From Gaeumannomyces sp. JS-464 (taxonomy: Eukaryota; Ascomycota; Sordariomycetes; Magnaporthales; Magnaporthaceae), in contig NGZR01000001.1 of assembly GCA_002197995.1 (NCBI GenBank), positions 8,246,001 through 8,310,000 on the forward strand: a stretch of 64,000 nucleotides of DNA, written 5' to 3'. Shown in pieces: positions 30,865-43,419 of this stretch (the first letter of the stretch is position 1; every line of letters begins with the position of its first letter). The translations under genes and the position numbers were made by a program. The notes beneath the pieces were generated by a model. It was not told where the DNA came from, ran no database searches, and saw only the letters and a list, made by a program, of their open reading frames with translations.

Positions 30865-33800
30865 GTATAATAGCGGGTTTGCATAAGTGGTATTAAATTA
30901 GCAGCTTTAATTAATTAAAAAACGCGGTGCAAATATACGTCGGTATAATTTGCTTATAGTTAACGAAGTTGCGGTTGTTATTTCGGACGTTAAAAGCCGT
31001 GATTTTCGTAATATTATATTTGCTTTTCTATTCGCAAACTACGGTTTTAATACTTTTCGTTAAATTAATTATTATTATCCTTTTTACTTTGCATTAGCTT
31101 ATCCGCTTTTTTTTCTTTATAGCACGTAAAGTTATTTTTTTTATTTATTTACTATTTTTGCACCCCGCTTTAATATAACATTTGCATTTAATTCGGTTGT
31201 AAAAAAAATTAAATAGGATAAATATTATAAATATTATTTATTTTTACAAGCTGTATTTCTTTTTATTCCTTTTCATTTTAAGCGTTTATTTTAATAGTTA
31301 TTAATGAATTTATTTGTAACTTTTAATTAGGAAATGTTAAACTTTTTTAAATATAACCAGCAACGTTTACGGGTAGATTTATACTTTAGCGTGCAAAATT
31401 AAATCCGTAACGAAAACGGTAACGCTAAAAACGTCGGCCGCAAAATTATTTTACCTGCTTTATACTTGGGAAAAAATCGTTTTATTCGTGCATTTTATTA
31501 AAATTTTATAACTATTATTCGTTATTTAGGCCCTTTTTTTATTACAATTACGGCTAATTTTAACTGGAAAAAAATTATCGATTAATTGCAGCCCGGTTAA
31601 ACGGCTGCAAATCGCCCAAATATAATTGCCGGGGTTTTTTAATTTAAAAGTAACCGTTTTTTAAAAAAGTTGCGGTTTAGTATTTTCGGGCGTTTTACGG
31701 GTATTGTTTAAACTTTGAAATGTTAAAAGCGTGGCTTACTTTATCGTTATATTTTTTTTTTGCATTTAAAAATGCGGCTTTATTTAAAAACCTTTAGCAT
31801 ATTAATAAATTTATTTTTACGGAAATCCCTTTTATTACACAAAACGTAACATTGCGGGAAGTTATTATTATATAAATCTTATACGGTTTTTACGGGGAAA
31901 ATAAACCATTATTTCCTTATATAAAACCAACTCCTAATAAGTTAAATAAATATTCCAAAAAATTTCCCAAAGCTTTTTAACCGTAAATTACGGTTTTTAA
32001 TAACGGTTATTTTATTTATAAACGCCGTAATACGGGAAAAAAAGTCCGTAAAATGGTTGGAAAGCGGGAAGTTTTTTTTTAAATAACTGGATGGTTATTT
32101 CTTATTCCTTATACCTTTCCCGCAAATATAACGCGCATATAAATGTGGAAATTTGCGCTGTAGTTTTTACCGTAAAATATATATATAAATATATATATAA
32201 AAGCAATAACCGTGCAACTTTAAAATTATAATTTTCAAATAACGACGAAATTGTAAAACATTTGCAAAGCAGGTATATTTACCCGCAGGAAGCATTTATT
32301 AGGTTAATAAAATTTCCGGTGCACGAAACGTGGCTTTAATATTGCGGTTTATAATGCATTTAAAAAGCTAGCAAGCTGTCGTTTTTCTAAACGATTTTAT
32401 TACAAACGAGCTCCCAAATTTTGCGGATTGTAAACAATCGACGTTAATAGGTTATTTCGAATATAATTCCTAAAAAGAAAACGAGCGTACGGTGTTATAC
32501 GTTAATTTCCTTGTAAAATACGTTTAAAAAGTTACATTTACAACCCGGATTTAAATTCCGCGTTAACGTGGTTTTTAAATCGGCCGTATGTATTACGTTC
32601 CTTTTATAACGGGTAAATATTTTTATATGCGATTACTTTTATCGATTATTTTTAATGCACAATTTTTTACGCATTTGCGGATTATTAACGGCGTTATTTT
32701 TCCAACTTTTCGGGAAGTTTGCATTGCAACCGAACTTTTGGAAAATAACGGCCGTTAAGTATCCGCATTTAAAAATGCAAAAGTTTAACCAACTAGGTTT
32801 ATATTTCGCAGTTTATGTCACGGTTCGGCAGTAGGAGCCTCCACTCACTTGCTACTAAAAGGACGACTAAGCCAAAGCTAACACTTTAGCTTAATTGGAG
32901 GCTTAAATACCTTTCGTAAGGCAAGGCTGCACGAAAAGGCACGCTACGCCATAACACTACCCCTTTTTCCCCTCGCGGGGAGGCCAGCGGGCGCTGTAGT
33001 GTTTGCTTACTAACATAACTTAAAGGTTGGGCTTAGCGGCGTGGTAAGGTCCTAAATTCCACCGGGCTTAATTGATCCTTTACCAAAATGCACGTGTTTA
33101 ATCCCCCACGGGATACGGCAGCCATTTGGATTTAAGTGCTTAATTGCGGCTTTGTTCGAAAAGGCTGGTTACCCCCCTTAGCTTTGGCTTAATGTTACGG
33201 TTCGGCAGTAGGAGCTTTTACCCACTTGCTACCAAAAGGACGACTAAGCCAAAGCTAACACTTTGGCTTAATTGGAGGCTTAAATACCCTTTGTAAGGCA
33301 AGGCTGCACGAGAGGGCACGTTACGCCATAACAGTTTATTTGTTTTAATATTACGAAACGAAATTGCGGATGCGTTGTTATTATAATTGCGGTTTCGCGA
33401 ATTTATTTGCGATAATTTACAATTGCAAATTGCACGCTACCCCGTTATCCCGCAAATTTACACGAGCCGTATTTTAATTACGGGTTGTTTTTAATAAGCG
33501 AAGTTTTAACGGGGTGGGGTTTAACCTTATCGCAATTTAGCCTTTTTTTTATTTTAATTACAATGGTTTCCTATTAGTAATAACCGGTTAATTACACGCG
33601 AGTTAAATTATAACGGTAATAACGAGCAAACTTTCGTAAATATTGCATTGTAACAATTTAACCCGTAATAAAGTGCAATTCTTTACGAATTTATTCGTTT
33701 TATAAAAACGAACGTTACGCAAGCCGCGTTTTTTATGCAAAGTACGTTTTATATATTACATTTAATATATTATTTATTTTACACTTTTAATATTAACTTT

Positions 33801-35022
33801 TTATTAAATCCTAAAAGTACGGGAAAAACATTTTTATATAAAGCTATTGCAGTTTATTTTTAAACCTGTAATAAAATTGCTTTATACGTTGCTTTTTTTA
33901 ATATTACGGCTTTGCTTTTATTTAACGGCCGTATTACACATTCCCGTTTTAATATTTTTATAATTTTTAATAATTTTTCCTTTTATAACGTTATTAAAAA
34001 CTTTTAAATAAAACGTTTATTTACGCAAACCGTTTGTATTATTTGGGACGAAATTTTTATATAATATCGTTATTATTTCGAAATTGTAAATAAAATTTTG
34101 CAAGATTTACGGGGTAACAAGTTTTTTTTTCGGTGGTATTTTTGTTATTTTTGGCGGGGATTTTGCATAGATTTTATTTGTTATTCGTGAAGGAAATCGT
34201 GCAAAAACCGTGGATGTTTATATTTAACGGTTTAAACTTTAACCGCATTTTTAAATCCGGCGTTTAACGTAAAATATACGGGTTTAAAATGCGAATAATA
34301 ATAACGTTGCGTTTATTTCCTAGCTTTAAACTCTTTTTTATATTTTAAATTATATAATTAAAATTTCCTTTTTAATTTTATTTATATTATTACGAACGTA
34401 ACTTTTTTTATTTTTTTATTTACCCCGATGTTTTATTATAATCTTTTTTATTAATTCCCAAATTTTTGCAGCCCGTTGCGTTTTTTGCCCGAAAAACTTA
34501 AAAGTTACAATTATAAATTATAACATTTTCTGGCGTTTTTTAAAAAAAAAATATAGTTTTGCAGCTTTAACTATTGCAAACTTTTTAAAATACGAAAACG
34601 ATACGGCTTGTTAATTTAGTGCGAATTTTTTAGCCTTTTTAAATTTTGCTTTTATTCCCCCGCATACGTTCCATTTAAAAGTTAGCTATTTGGTAATTTT
34701 AATGCGTAATATGGATTTGGATAATAGGTTATATAACGGAACGCGGTTATTCGTATTCCGGTTTACACGAAACGTTATTTAAATAGTTATTTTTATAAAA
34801 GATTTTGCAAATAAAACCTGTTTTATTCCCCGTATAAAACTGTTTTCCAGCTTTAAAAATTTTCCTTTTATTATTACACGTTTATAATTTCCGTTACGGC
34901 TTTATTTTATTATAATTATTAATAAAGCCTAAAGTTAATTTTTTAATTTTATTAGTTTAAATTTACGGGATTAGGTTTTTATAAACGGCCAATTTTATAT
35001 AGCTTTTTTTTCGGGTTATAAA
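30865..35022 (+). mobile_element. Helitron, 3' part (Rep and Pif1-like helicase), truncated
   Basis: Helitron text resumes after the G1 TSD with IRRYNLLIVNEVAVV, then the Helitron-like N domain (GPFFITITANFNWKKIID and PG...ANRPNIIAGVFQFK, about 31520-31640). The Rep HUH region follows (KRGLLYRYIFF, about 31713-31750), both expected His being Tyr/Arg, then YLSRKYNAHINVEIC (about 32100-32150). After the TRIM insertion comes a Pif1/RecD-type helicase with Walker A STGKTFLYKA (about 33815-33845), IIWDEI (about 34035-34055) and later helicase motifs. The C-terminus stops at 35022, where the second G1 copy begins before the last helicase motif ends. Frames contain many RIP-type stops. No Helitron 3' hairpin/CTRR end is present. 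Confidence 0.8.
32816..33333. mobile_element. TRIM (miniature LTR retrotransposon) in the Helitron
   Basis: Two direct repeats of exactly 141 bp (32816-32956 and 33193-33333), each TGT...ATAACA, flank 236 bp of non-coding DNA. GTTTA occurs immediately outside both ends (32811-32815 and 33334-33338), a perfect TSD. It has no coding capacity. It is GC-richer than the surrounding Helitron and retains many CpA/TpG, so it entered late or escaped RIP. The internal part contains inverted AACACTAC/GTAGTGTT (32953-33003). The orientation could not be set: no clear primer-binding site or polypurine tract. Confidence 0.85.
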
Positions 35023-35238
35023 TGTAAAAGTTTTACAACGTAATGCACGCTTATAAAAACCTTAATAAATTAATAAACTACGAAAACTAAAAAATAAAAA
35101 AGGCTGCTCCGCAAATTTAAAAACGAATCCGGTTATATACTAATAGCGTAGTTAATACGCTAATATAGCGCGTTTTAATAAGCCATTAACCACGGGCCGA
35201 AGCTTGTAATTGCATTAATAAAAACCGACCTTTTAATA
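35023..35238 (-). repeat. G1 copy 2 LTR (left)
   Basis: 216 bp, TGTAAAAG...CTTTTAATA, matching the three other G1 LTRs. It abuts the truncated Helitron helicase. Confidence 0.85.
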
Positions 35239-36303
35239 ATTCGGCCCCCACTCGCCCCGCAAAAGTAAAGCCGCACTTACCGCGTTAACCGCTTTTTTAA
35301 TTAGGTTAACGCTTTTACCGATTTTGCTTACGGCGTTATTTACACTTTTGCCCGCGATTTAATTCCTTATTTCCCTTTTTTTAACACTATTATTTGCGAC
35401 TAACGCGGTACTTAACGCTTTTACCTCCGCCCGCTGCTTTACTTTCGCTAACCTTTTTTTAGCCTGCTTAATCGCTTATTTTGCTTTTACTTATCGCGTA
35501 TTAGTAATAAGTTCCTTTCCTCCGCGCGCGCGACCGCAATCGCTCGCGCGGCCGCTTTGCTCGTTTTCGTCGCTTTTAATTAATTTTTACCTTTTAACTA
35601 TTTTCGTTTTACGATTTACTTTTACCCGTTTTTTTTTTACCGCTATAATAAACTTCCTGCTTTTATTTTCCTTGCAAATCCCGCTTAATCCGTCGCTTAC
35701 TCCGCATTTAAGGTTTCGATTCGAGCTTATCGTTTTTCGCGTTAAAAAACGAGCAACCCGTTACTTTTACCATCGCTCCTTTTTTACGCGGCGTTAAGCG
35801 CGCCAACCGCTGCTTTCGTTGCATTTCGCGGAATTAGCCCTATTACTCGCAGTTTGGTTTTAAACGTACCGCGTATTATAACTGTAATTTCGCTAACCGC
35901 AAATGCATTACCGCTTTTCCTGTCGTTACCTAATTATATACCGATTAAAAATCCGCATCGTTTAGTAAAAATGCCGAAAAAGCTTTTAAGTTTTTAAAAT
36001 TGCTTATATTGCTTAGCGTAATATAAAACGTTTAAAAACCGCTTATAAAATAATGCTGTAAATTTCTCGGGAACGGCTTTTCGCCGTTATAAATGCGTTT
36101 ATTAACTTTTTTTAATAACGTTATAATTATTACCTTATTAAGCTATTTCGGTTTTAACGCCGCGTACGAATAACACATCGCCGTTTTTAAACGCGCGGTT
36201 TACGTTATTAAATTTAAAAGCGACCGGTTCGGTTTACCGCCCGTTATTTTATCGTTTAAACGGTTCCGCGTTAACGATAATATTACGAATTTAACTTTAC
36301 GCT
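35239..36303 (-). pseudogene. G1 copy 2 post-pol ORF remnant
   Basis: This parallels 17940-19005 along its length, ending at the shared sequence TTTAACTTTACGCTC. The minus strand again gives a basic, Lys/Arg-rich product broken by RIP-type stops. Conservation of the segment in both G1 copies shows it belongs to the element and is not a later insertion. Function unrecognised. Confidence 0.45.
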
Positions 36304-36880
36304 CCGAAGCGTGCTAATCCAAAAGGTATACGACGCTTTCGTCGTAAGCCATTCGGGTTAAAACGGCATTACGCACGCCGTAGCGAAAATCTTTTATTAG
36401 CTTTTAATGCACGTAATATTAAACGTTTCGTTCGCAATTGTAGCGTTTATAACCGTAGCAAAATTTAAAAGGATTTAAAGTAAAACCTTTTATAACTTTT
36501 GCTTATCCCCGACCGGTTTATAAATATTTGCAAATGGATTTTATAATAAACCTTTTTTTAATAAGCGAATATCGCTTTATAAGTAATTACTAATAAGCTG
36601 TTAAAAAGGTTATCCTAAAAGCGATACTAATTATGCGAGCTGAAAAGTGCGTAAACCGTTTTATAACCTGCTTTGTTCGTTTTTACGGCTAGCCCGCTTT
36701 AATTATTTCGGATTGGGGAATGAATTAAACTAGTGATTTTTGGCAGCATTTTTGCCAGCGTTTGGAAATTAAACAGCTTTTAAACATAGCTTACTACTTT
36801 TAAACGAACGGCGGCACGAAACGCGTAAATTAAAAGGTATAAGCCGCGTTAAAAGCTTATATTAATTATTAGCAATCGGA
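36304..36880 (+). pseudogene. G1 copy 2 integrase fragment, inverted
   Basis: 577 bp whose plus strand corresponds to the minus strand of 24905-25495 in copy 1, so it runs opposite to the rest of copy 2. It encodes integrase-core text including IISDWG (D of the D,D(35)E triad), DFWQHFCQRLEIKQ and a decayed HPQTDG region ending YQQSDWD. At its right end (36880) the sequence joins the position that in copy 1 lies immediately next to its left end, as expected of a simple inversion. Confidence 0.7.
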
Positions 36881-38375
36881 TTGGGATTAAGCTTATCCCG
36901 TAAGTCGTTTTTTATTCCCGCCGCCGTTACTGCTATTTCGGTAGTAAAAAGGGCTTTTAACATTTAAAACTTATCTTTAAACTTTAGCCTGCTTTCGTTA
37001 TTAATGCGGCATTTTGCTTTTTGCATTTTTAAATTTAAAGCTAGGTTTAAAAAGCGCTTATCGCGATTTATAAAGCGGTATACAAACTTGTACACGCTGT
37101 TTTACCTAGCCGTGCTTTCGAATAGCTCGCGCAAATCCAGGTTTTCCAGCTATTAAACGTCGTTCGGGATTTCGTCGGGGTCCCCCTTTTTTTTAAGCGC
37201 GAAGCTGTTATTAAAAATTTAAATTGCGTACATTTAGGTAAAAAAGTTTTCAAATAACAACTGCATTTTTTTAGCTTCGTATTTCTCGTCCCCTTTTAAG
37301 CGGTTTTATTCCTTTCGTAATAAAGCGTTTACTACCACGTTTTTTTTTGCTTAAGCGGTATTACAATTTAAAATTATATTTGGCTAATACTTTTACTTAA
37401 CGCGCTTGCCGTTCCGATAAGCGCTAGGATTTTATAAAGTATTTTAGGTTTTTATAATCCGTAAAAATGGTAAAGCTTTCGCAATTGCAAAGCTCCGCGT
37501 CCTAATGCTTTAAACTATTAACGATAATTAGCATTTCCTTATCGTAAACCGGATAATTGCGCTTTACGGGTTTTAATTTGCGGAAATGGAATTTTACCGG
37601 GCGCTTTTTTCCGTTTTTTTTTTTTTGCATTAACGTGCCTTTTAAAGCAAACCCGTTATAATCCGTTTTTAAAAACGTAAGCGCGTTTAAATCTCATTTC
37701 GTAAACATATTAACGGATAGGAACAAATATTTTAAGCCTTTAAAAGCGAATTAATGTTTTTCCGTCCAATAAAAAGGCGTTTTTTTTATTAGCTCCGTTA
37801 ACGGTACGGCCGCTTTTAAAAAACCGGGGATAAAAACCCGGTAAAAGTTTAAAAATTCCAAAAAACTGCGAATTCCTTTCGTTATATAAAAGGCTTTTTA
37901 GCGTTAAACGGCTTTTACCTTTTCGGGGTCGGGGTTTACCTTTACGCCGGTTTTTATAATAAATCCTAAATATTTAATTTTTTTTACCGCGAATTGTAAT
38001 TTATTAAAGTTAAAATGCAAATTATAACTTTAAAAACATTTAAATACTTTCCGCATTTTATAAAAGTGGTTTAACCGCAAGCTTTGCGTATATATTACAA
38101 TGTCGTTTAAATATGGCGAGCAAAACTCGTCCAAAAAATCCTTTAAAATGGTATTAATATACCTTTAAAAAGTGGTTAAAGCTTTTAAAAAGCTGAAAAA
38201 GGTAACGGTTTATTCGAATAAGCCGTATCGGGTGCGGAAAGCGGTTATATATATTATAGCCCTTTTTAACCCGGATTTTCCAAAAGGCTTATACTATATT
38301 TACTTTAATTAACTATCGAGCGCTGGCTAAATTGCGGAAAGTATCGGGAATAAGCGGGAAAAGGTACTAATTAGG
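36881..38375 (-). pseudogene. G1 copy 2 RT/RNase H remnant
   Basis: Collinear with 25496-26975 of copy 1. The minus strand contains RNase H text (about 37560-37620) and the RT catalytic motif, here YLND (about 38100-38112) where copy 1 has YLDD, a G-to-A change. It is interrupted by the Y1 LTR at 38376 after TSD TTAGG (38371-38375), and the same frame resumes at 47367. The open stretch 37068-37253 is part of this remnant. Confidence 0.65.
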
Positions 38376-38852
38376 TGTTATAATCGGGGGTTTACTTTTA
38401 AAGTAAGGCACTTCGAAGGCGGAAAGGACAGTTTCGCTAATGCTGGTAAACAAAAGAACACGTAACTTAAAAGGACAATCCGATTGCTTGCCCTAAGAGA
38501 TGCTTAAAAGCTAACTTAAGTTAATTAATGCCGAAACCTTAGTTAAAACTACTTAAAACAATAAGAAACTCATCCTTTTATATACACGCCTTTTTTACTT
38601 TAATAGTTTTTAAATTTATAGCTTTATCCTTTAGTTATTATAACTTTAAATCCTTTTTAAATTTATCGTTTTATTTTTTAACAATTACAAATTTACAAAT
38701 CCCTTTTGGATTTACCGCTTTGTTTTTTAGCTATTACAAATCCATAAATTCTTTTTAAGTTACGTAACTTTACGTATTTTAATGCGGGGTAAAAGCACTA
38801 TTTAAGGCCTTTCCCGTACTGCTATTTTAAAGTTTGCATACTAATCGTAATA
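38376..38852 (-). repeat. Y1 LTR, left (3' LTR), 477 bp
   Basis: It contains three tandem ~49-bp units at about 38615-38760. The right LTR has one unit and is 381 bp, and the Y2 LTR has about two and is 433 bp. Length differences equal whole units. Confidence 0.8.
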
Positions 38853-39399
38853 TTAAGTTTCCCTTTTTAAGCCAAATCCTTTTGGTTTAATTTTATCGCC
38901 CCGCTTTTTATTAATGGTAAATACTTTCCTTTTTTACCATTTCCTATCCCCTTTTTATTTTAACAAAATGTTTGGTTAAGTGCGAAAACGTCCTTTTGCG
39001 AAAAAAACCTTTTAACGCAAAAACCTGCTTGTTTAAATCGTTTTTTTTTATTAAAATACCTTTTTGCTTTTTTATTACAAGGTTTTAAAGCGTAAAAAGT
39101 GCGAGGCTTCCGTTTAAAACTCGTCGCGGTACGTGGAATGTTTTAATCGGAACCGCTCGGGTTACGACATTTTAAGCCCTTTTCCCGAACAATTCCGTTT
39201 TATCGGCTTATAATATTAGCAAATAAAAGCGGAAATCGAAACGGTAAAAAAAAAACGTCGCGCTTTAAATAACAAACGCCGTACTTTAAATAATAAGCTA
39301 AAACGTTTGCGAAAATAAAAAAAAGCATGGTTTAAAAAAAAAAAGCGTACAATTCGTCGTAGCATTAACGCTATGGAAAAGTTAAAGCGTGTTAAGCGG

Positions 39400-42300
39400 G
39401 AAAAGGCCGACCGGAAGGTTTACTAAGCTGCTTCGCAGCCCGGGCTATTCGTAGCTTTTACCGTTTCCTTCGATTGGCAAATGCCCGGGGTTAATCCTAC
39501 TTTAAACCTGTTTACCTTTTTTAACTCCCGTAAATTGTTCCCTTTTTTAACGCTTTTATAAAACCCGTAACCCATTACGTATAGCTTTAATCCTTTTTTA
39601 CCGAGGTCGCAAGTTCGATTTTTAACAGGTTCGTTTATTATAATAATATTATCGCTAACCGGTGGTGCTATTATAATAATGCCTTTTTTTTTTTTTTTTA
39701 ACCGTTCGTAATAAACCCTTTTACTTTATTTGGTTTTAATAAGCCGTGCTTTTTTTAACAATTTCTTTAGGTTTTATAACGCATTAGGTATAGCTTTAAT
39801 CTTTTTACCGAAGTTTTAGGTTCGAATTCCGGCACGACTATTAAAAAACTTAATTGTTAAGTTTTCGCCGATTGGTTTTTAGCTAAATTTGCTTTTGCTA
39901 ACCTTTTTATAAGTGCTTTTGCCGGTATTCCGTTAAAATTTCCTAGCAGTTTATAAAGTTAATTGCTTTTTCCCACGTGTTTCCTCGTAGCCGTACCTTT
40001 TTTACTTAATTAGGTACTTTTTAAGCCTGTTTTTTAACTTATAGTTTAAAATCTTTTTAATTTCGTACTTTTATTTTAAATCGACTTTTATTAATTCGTT
40101 GCTTTTAAAACCTGGTAACGTTAGTTCAAATAGGGAAATATAAAAAACCGGGTGGGATTTTATAATTAGTAATAAACGGAGTTTATAATTTACATTTAAA
40201 CCTTTTTTTAGCATTTTAAAAAGTCCCAATTTTTTATAGTTTAACTTATCGCTTAGTCGTTTCGTTTTAATATTTCGTCGAAAAAGATAAACGCTATTTC
40301 CCTTTTTAAAAATCGGGTTTTCGATTTTTTTTTTTTGCTTAAGTGGTTATGCGGCACCGTAGCTTTTTTAGCTTTATTTAAAGGTATTTATGCAATTTAA
40401 TAAACTTCGTTATTTGCATTTCCGCTGCTAAAGCATGCTTTCCTACCTTAGGTTTTTGTACGCTATAAGCGTAAACCCGTAATTTGCATAAAACGGTATA
40501 ATTTTTATACTTTCGTAAACTAAGCTGTTATAAGCGAATTGGGCTATAAGGAATAATTATACCCAATTATTTTATTTATAATTAACGTAATAACGTAAAT
40601 ATTACTTTATGGTTTAATTCGTTCGTTTTGTTTATCCATTTATTTAAAAGTGGTAAGCCGTAAAAAAAAATGCTCGGCTTTTAATAAAGCCGTAAGCCTT
40701 TTTTAAAAATTTGCTCGTAAATAGCTTATTTTTATCCGTAATTAAACGGTTCGGCGTGCTGTATTCCGCTATTACGTGCTTAATAAAAACGTACGTTAGC
40801 TCGGTAGCGTTATTGCTTTTTTTATACGGTAAAAATAAAGTATATTTAGTAAGCTTATCCATTACTACTAGTATATTATCGTACTTCGCTTTAGTTATCG
40901 GTTTTTGGATTGGGGAAATTTAATAACGAAATTTATAATAACTTTTTGTTATACTCCGTTTAATATTAGCAAAGGTTATAACAACTTATACGGTTTATAC
41001 TTATTAGCTTTGTTTTTAGCATAACTTTCGCAATTTTTTATTACGTTTTATATTTCGGCTTAAGTTTTTGCGAACCCGTAATGTTATTACAACCGTTTTC
41101 ACGTTTTTTTTACGCTTTAATAGCTGTATCCTAACTGGTTGTAAATTTGTTAAATTTTTTTTAAGGTTTAAACTTTTCCCTATTGGATTGTTTTGGTAAA
41201 TATTTTTTATGCCGGGATTAAAAACCCGTTTAATCCTTCCGTTAAGATTACCCGTATTTTTTTAGGTATTATAATTTAATGGTTCGGTCGTCGGCTTAAA
41301 GCGTCCGCCCAGCCGTTTTCCGATCTTTTCCGGTATTCGATCCTAATGTCGTAATTTTGCAAAAGCTCGCTTTAACGAATTTATCGCTTATTTAGGTTTT
41401 TATTTATAGTAAAATATGTTAAGTTTTTATAATCCATATATATTATAACTTAATACTTCGCTTTATAAAAATGCGGTCGCCATTTTTTAAATGCTTAAAT
41501 TATTGCTAAAAGCTTTTTATCGTAAATTTGGTAATTTAATTTAAATCCATTTAATTTTTGCGAAAAAAACGCGCAAAAGTGCAACCGTTTTTAATCGTTT
41601 CGCTGTCCGAATTAACCGCCGATCGCGTAATTTAACGCGTCGGTTTAAACTTTAAAAGGTTTTTTTAAGTTTAAAAATGCTAACATTAATTCTTTTAATA
41701 CGGCGTTTTGTAATTGCTCGAAAGCTTTTTATTTTTGCCTTTCCCAATAAAACTGGTAATTATTTTTAGTAAAGTTCGTAAATAATATAGCGATTTTATT
41801 ATAACTATGGATAAACCGTTTATAAAAGTTTAAAAATCCTAAAAACCCTCGTATTTTCGTAACGTTTTTAAATATAAACCACTTTTAACTTTTTCGACTT
41901 TTTTAAAATTTATACAAATTTATTTAAATATAATTACAAACTTTAAAAAAGCGACTTTTTATATATGCCATTCGCATTTTTTTGGTTTAATAAAAAGTTT
42001 TGCATTAAATAACTCCTATAGCACTTTATATACGTATTATTTATATTTTTCCATCGTTTTCGAAAAAATTAGGATATTATCCAAATACGCGAAAACGAAA
42101 ACGTTAAAATATTCGCGTAAATATAATTAATTATCTTTTAAAACGTAATTAATGCGTTAATAAACCCGAAAATTATTACTAAAAACTTGTAACATTTAAG
42201 CTTTATTTTAAAAATTATAAGCCACTTTTAGCCCTTTTTAATCCGTATTAAGCTGTAAGCTTTCCGTAAATCCAAAACCGTAAAATATTAAGCTTTGCCG

Positions 42301-42522
42301 AGCTTATCGCGTAATTCGTCGATAAAAAGCAAAAAGTAACGGTTTTTAATCGTAGTTTTATTTAATAGGCGGTAATTAATACATATTCGCTCCGTCCCAT
42401 TTTTTTCCTTTTTTATAAAATCCCGTACTTTATTAAAAAATCGAAGCGTTTAATATGCCCCTTTCGTAGGTTTTTTTTTAATTATTTTTTTAATACCTCC
42501 TATTATCGAAGGCTAAACTGGT
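39400..42522 (-). pseudogene. Y1 pol remnant (RT, RNase H, integrase)
   Basis: The minus strand, just downstream of W, reads [59 protein letters not shown] and the RT catalytic motif YLDN (42076-42087, normally YxDD). RNase H-type and zinc-binding integrase text follows. The integrase core is open at 40644-40862 (MDKLTKYTLFLPYKKSNNAT, then RLITDKNKLFTSKFLKKA, with the second catalytic Asp). A weak chromodomain-like stretch is possible near 39850-40100 but not secure. Gypsy domain order is clear; activity is excluded by stops and the mutated RT site. Confidence 0.75.
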
Positions 42523-43016
42523 ATAGCTGTTAGTAAAAGTGTTACTCCTGTTAAACTCGGAGCTTTCCGTTAAGGGTGATAAACAAAGATTTATAAATTT
42601 GGAGAAGTTTTTTTATTATGCATGTAGAGGAAGGAAATGTAGCTATAGGAGAGGGGGCTAACAGGCCCCCTTTTATTTGCGAAAGGGTTTGGGCTTTTAG
42701 GTTACGTGGGCCTTGTGGGCCTTGTAAGCTTTAAAGCCTCCCAGGCCTCCTAAGCTTCCAAATTCCTCGAGTGCATACGCCGGAATAACTATCCGACATT
42801 AGCAACTTTTTCTTTATGCGCATGCACGAATCTTCCACTTTATATGTATATGTAGGCCGGGTAATCGCTGGGATTTCGAAAGCGGCCGTTATCGGTACCG
42901 AAGGCTTTGGGGCTTTTGTGCGTGCCTAAAAGTCGGGGGTTTTGTAAGTGCCGAAGGCTCCGGGGCTTTTGTAAGTGCCGGAATAATAATTCCATCCTAG
43001 CAACTTTTTTTTTGTG

Positions 43017-43250
43017 CCGAAAGCTCCGGGGGTTTCGTGCGTGCTGAAAGCTCCGGGGTTTTGTGCGTATTGAAAGCTCCGGGGTTTTTTTGCGTACTGA
43101 AAGCTCCGGGGGTTTTGTGCGTATTAAAAGCTCCGGGGGTTTTGTGCGTACTAAAAGCTCCGGGGGTTTTGTGCGTACTAAAGGCTCCGGGGGTTTTGTG
43201 CGTATTAAAGGCTCCGGGTGTCTTGTGCGTGCCGAGGGCTCCGGGGTTTT
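43017..43250 (+). repeat. 27-bp minisatellite in W
   Basis: About eight head-to-tail units of GCTCCGGGGGTTTTGTGCGT plus seven bases. Because 27 is a multiple of three, two frames read through with repeats such as APGVLCVLK, which explains the open frames at 43037-43303. Nothing indicates translation. Confidence 0.85.
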
Positions 43251-43419
43251 TGGGGCTTTTATGCGTGCCTAAAAGCCGGGGGTCTTGTAAGCATCGGGCC
43301 TAGCGAAGGGGACGTCGGGGTTTTGAAAGTGCCGGAGGCTCCGGGGGTTTTATGTGTGTCTGGAGGCTCCAAGGGATTTTATGCGCGTCGGGCTTAGCGA
43401 AGGGGACGTTAGGGTTTTG

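Noticed and set aside
32175..32205. AT dinucleotide tract as a regulatory TATA cluster
   Set aside because: Simple AT repeat inside the mutated Helitron coding region; nothing else suggests a promoter.
42653..42674. Hairpin plus T run as a bacterial-type terminator
   Set aside because: The organism is a eukaryote; the structure is noted only as a feature of the W LTR.
43037..43303. Repetitive open frames in W
   Set aside because: They arise because the minisatellite unit is 27 bp and stop-free; no start context or domain.
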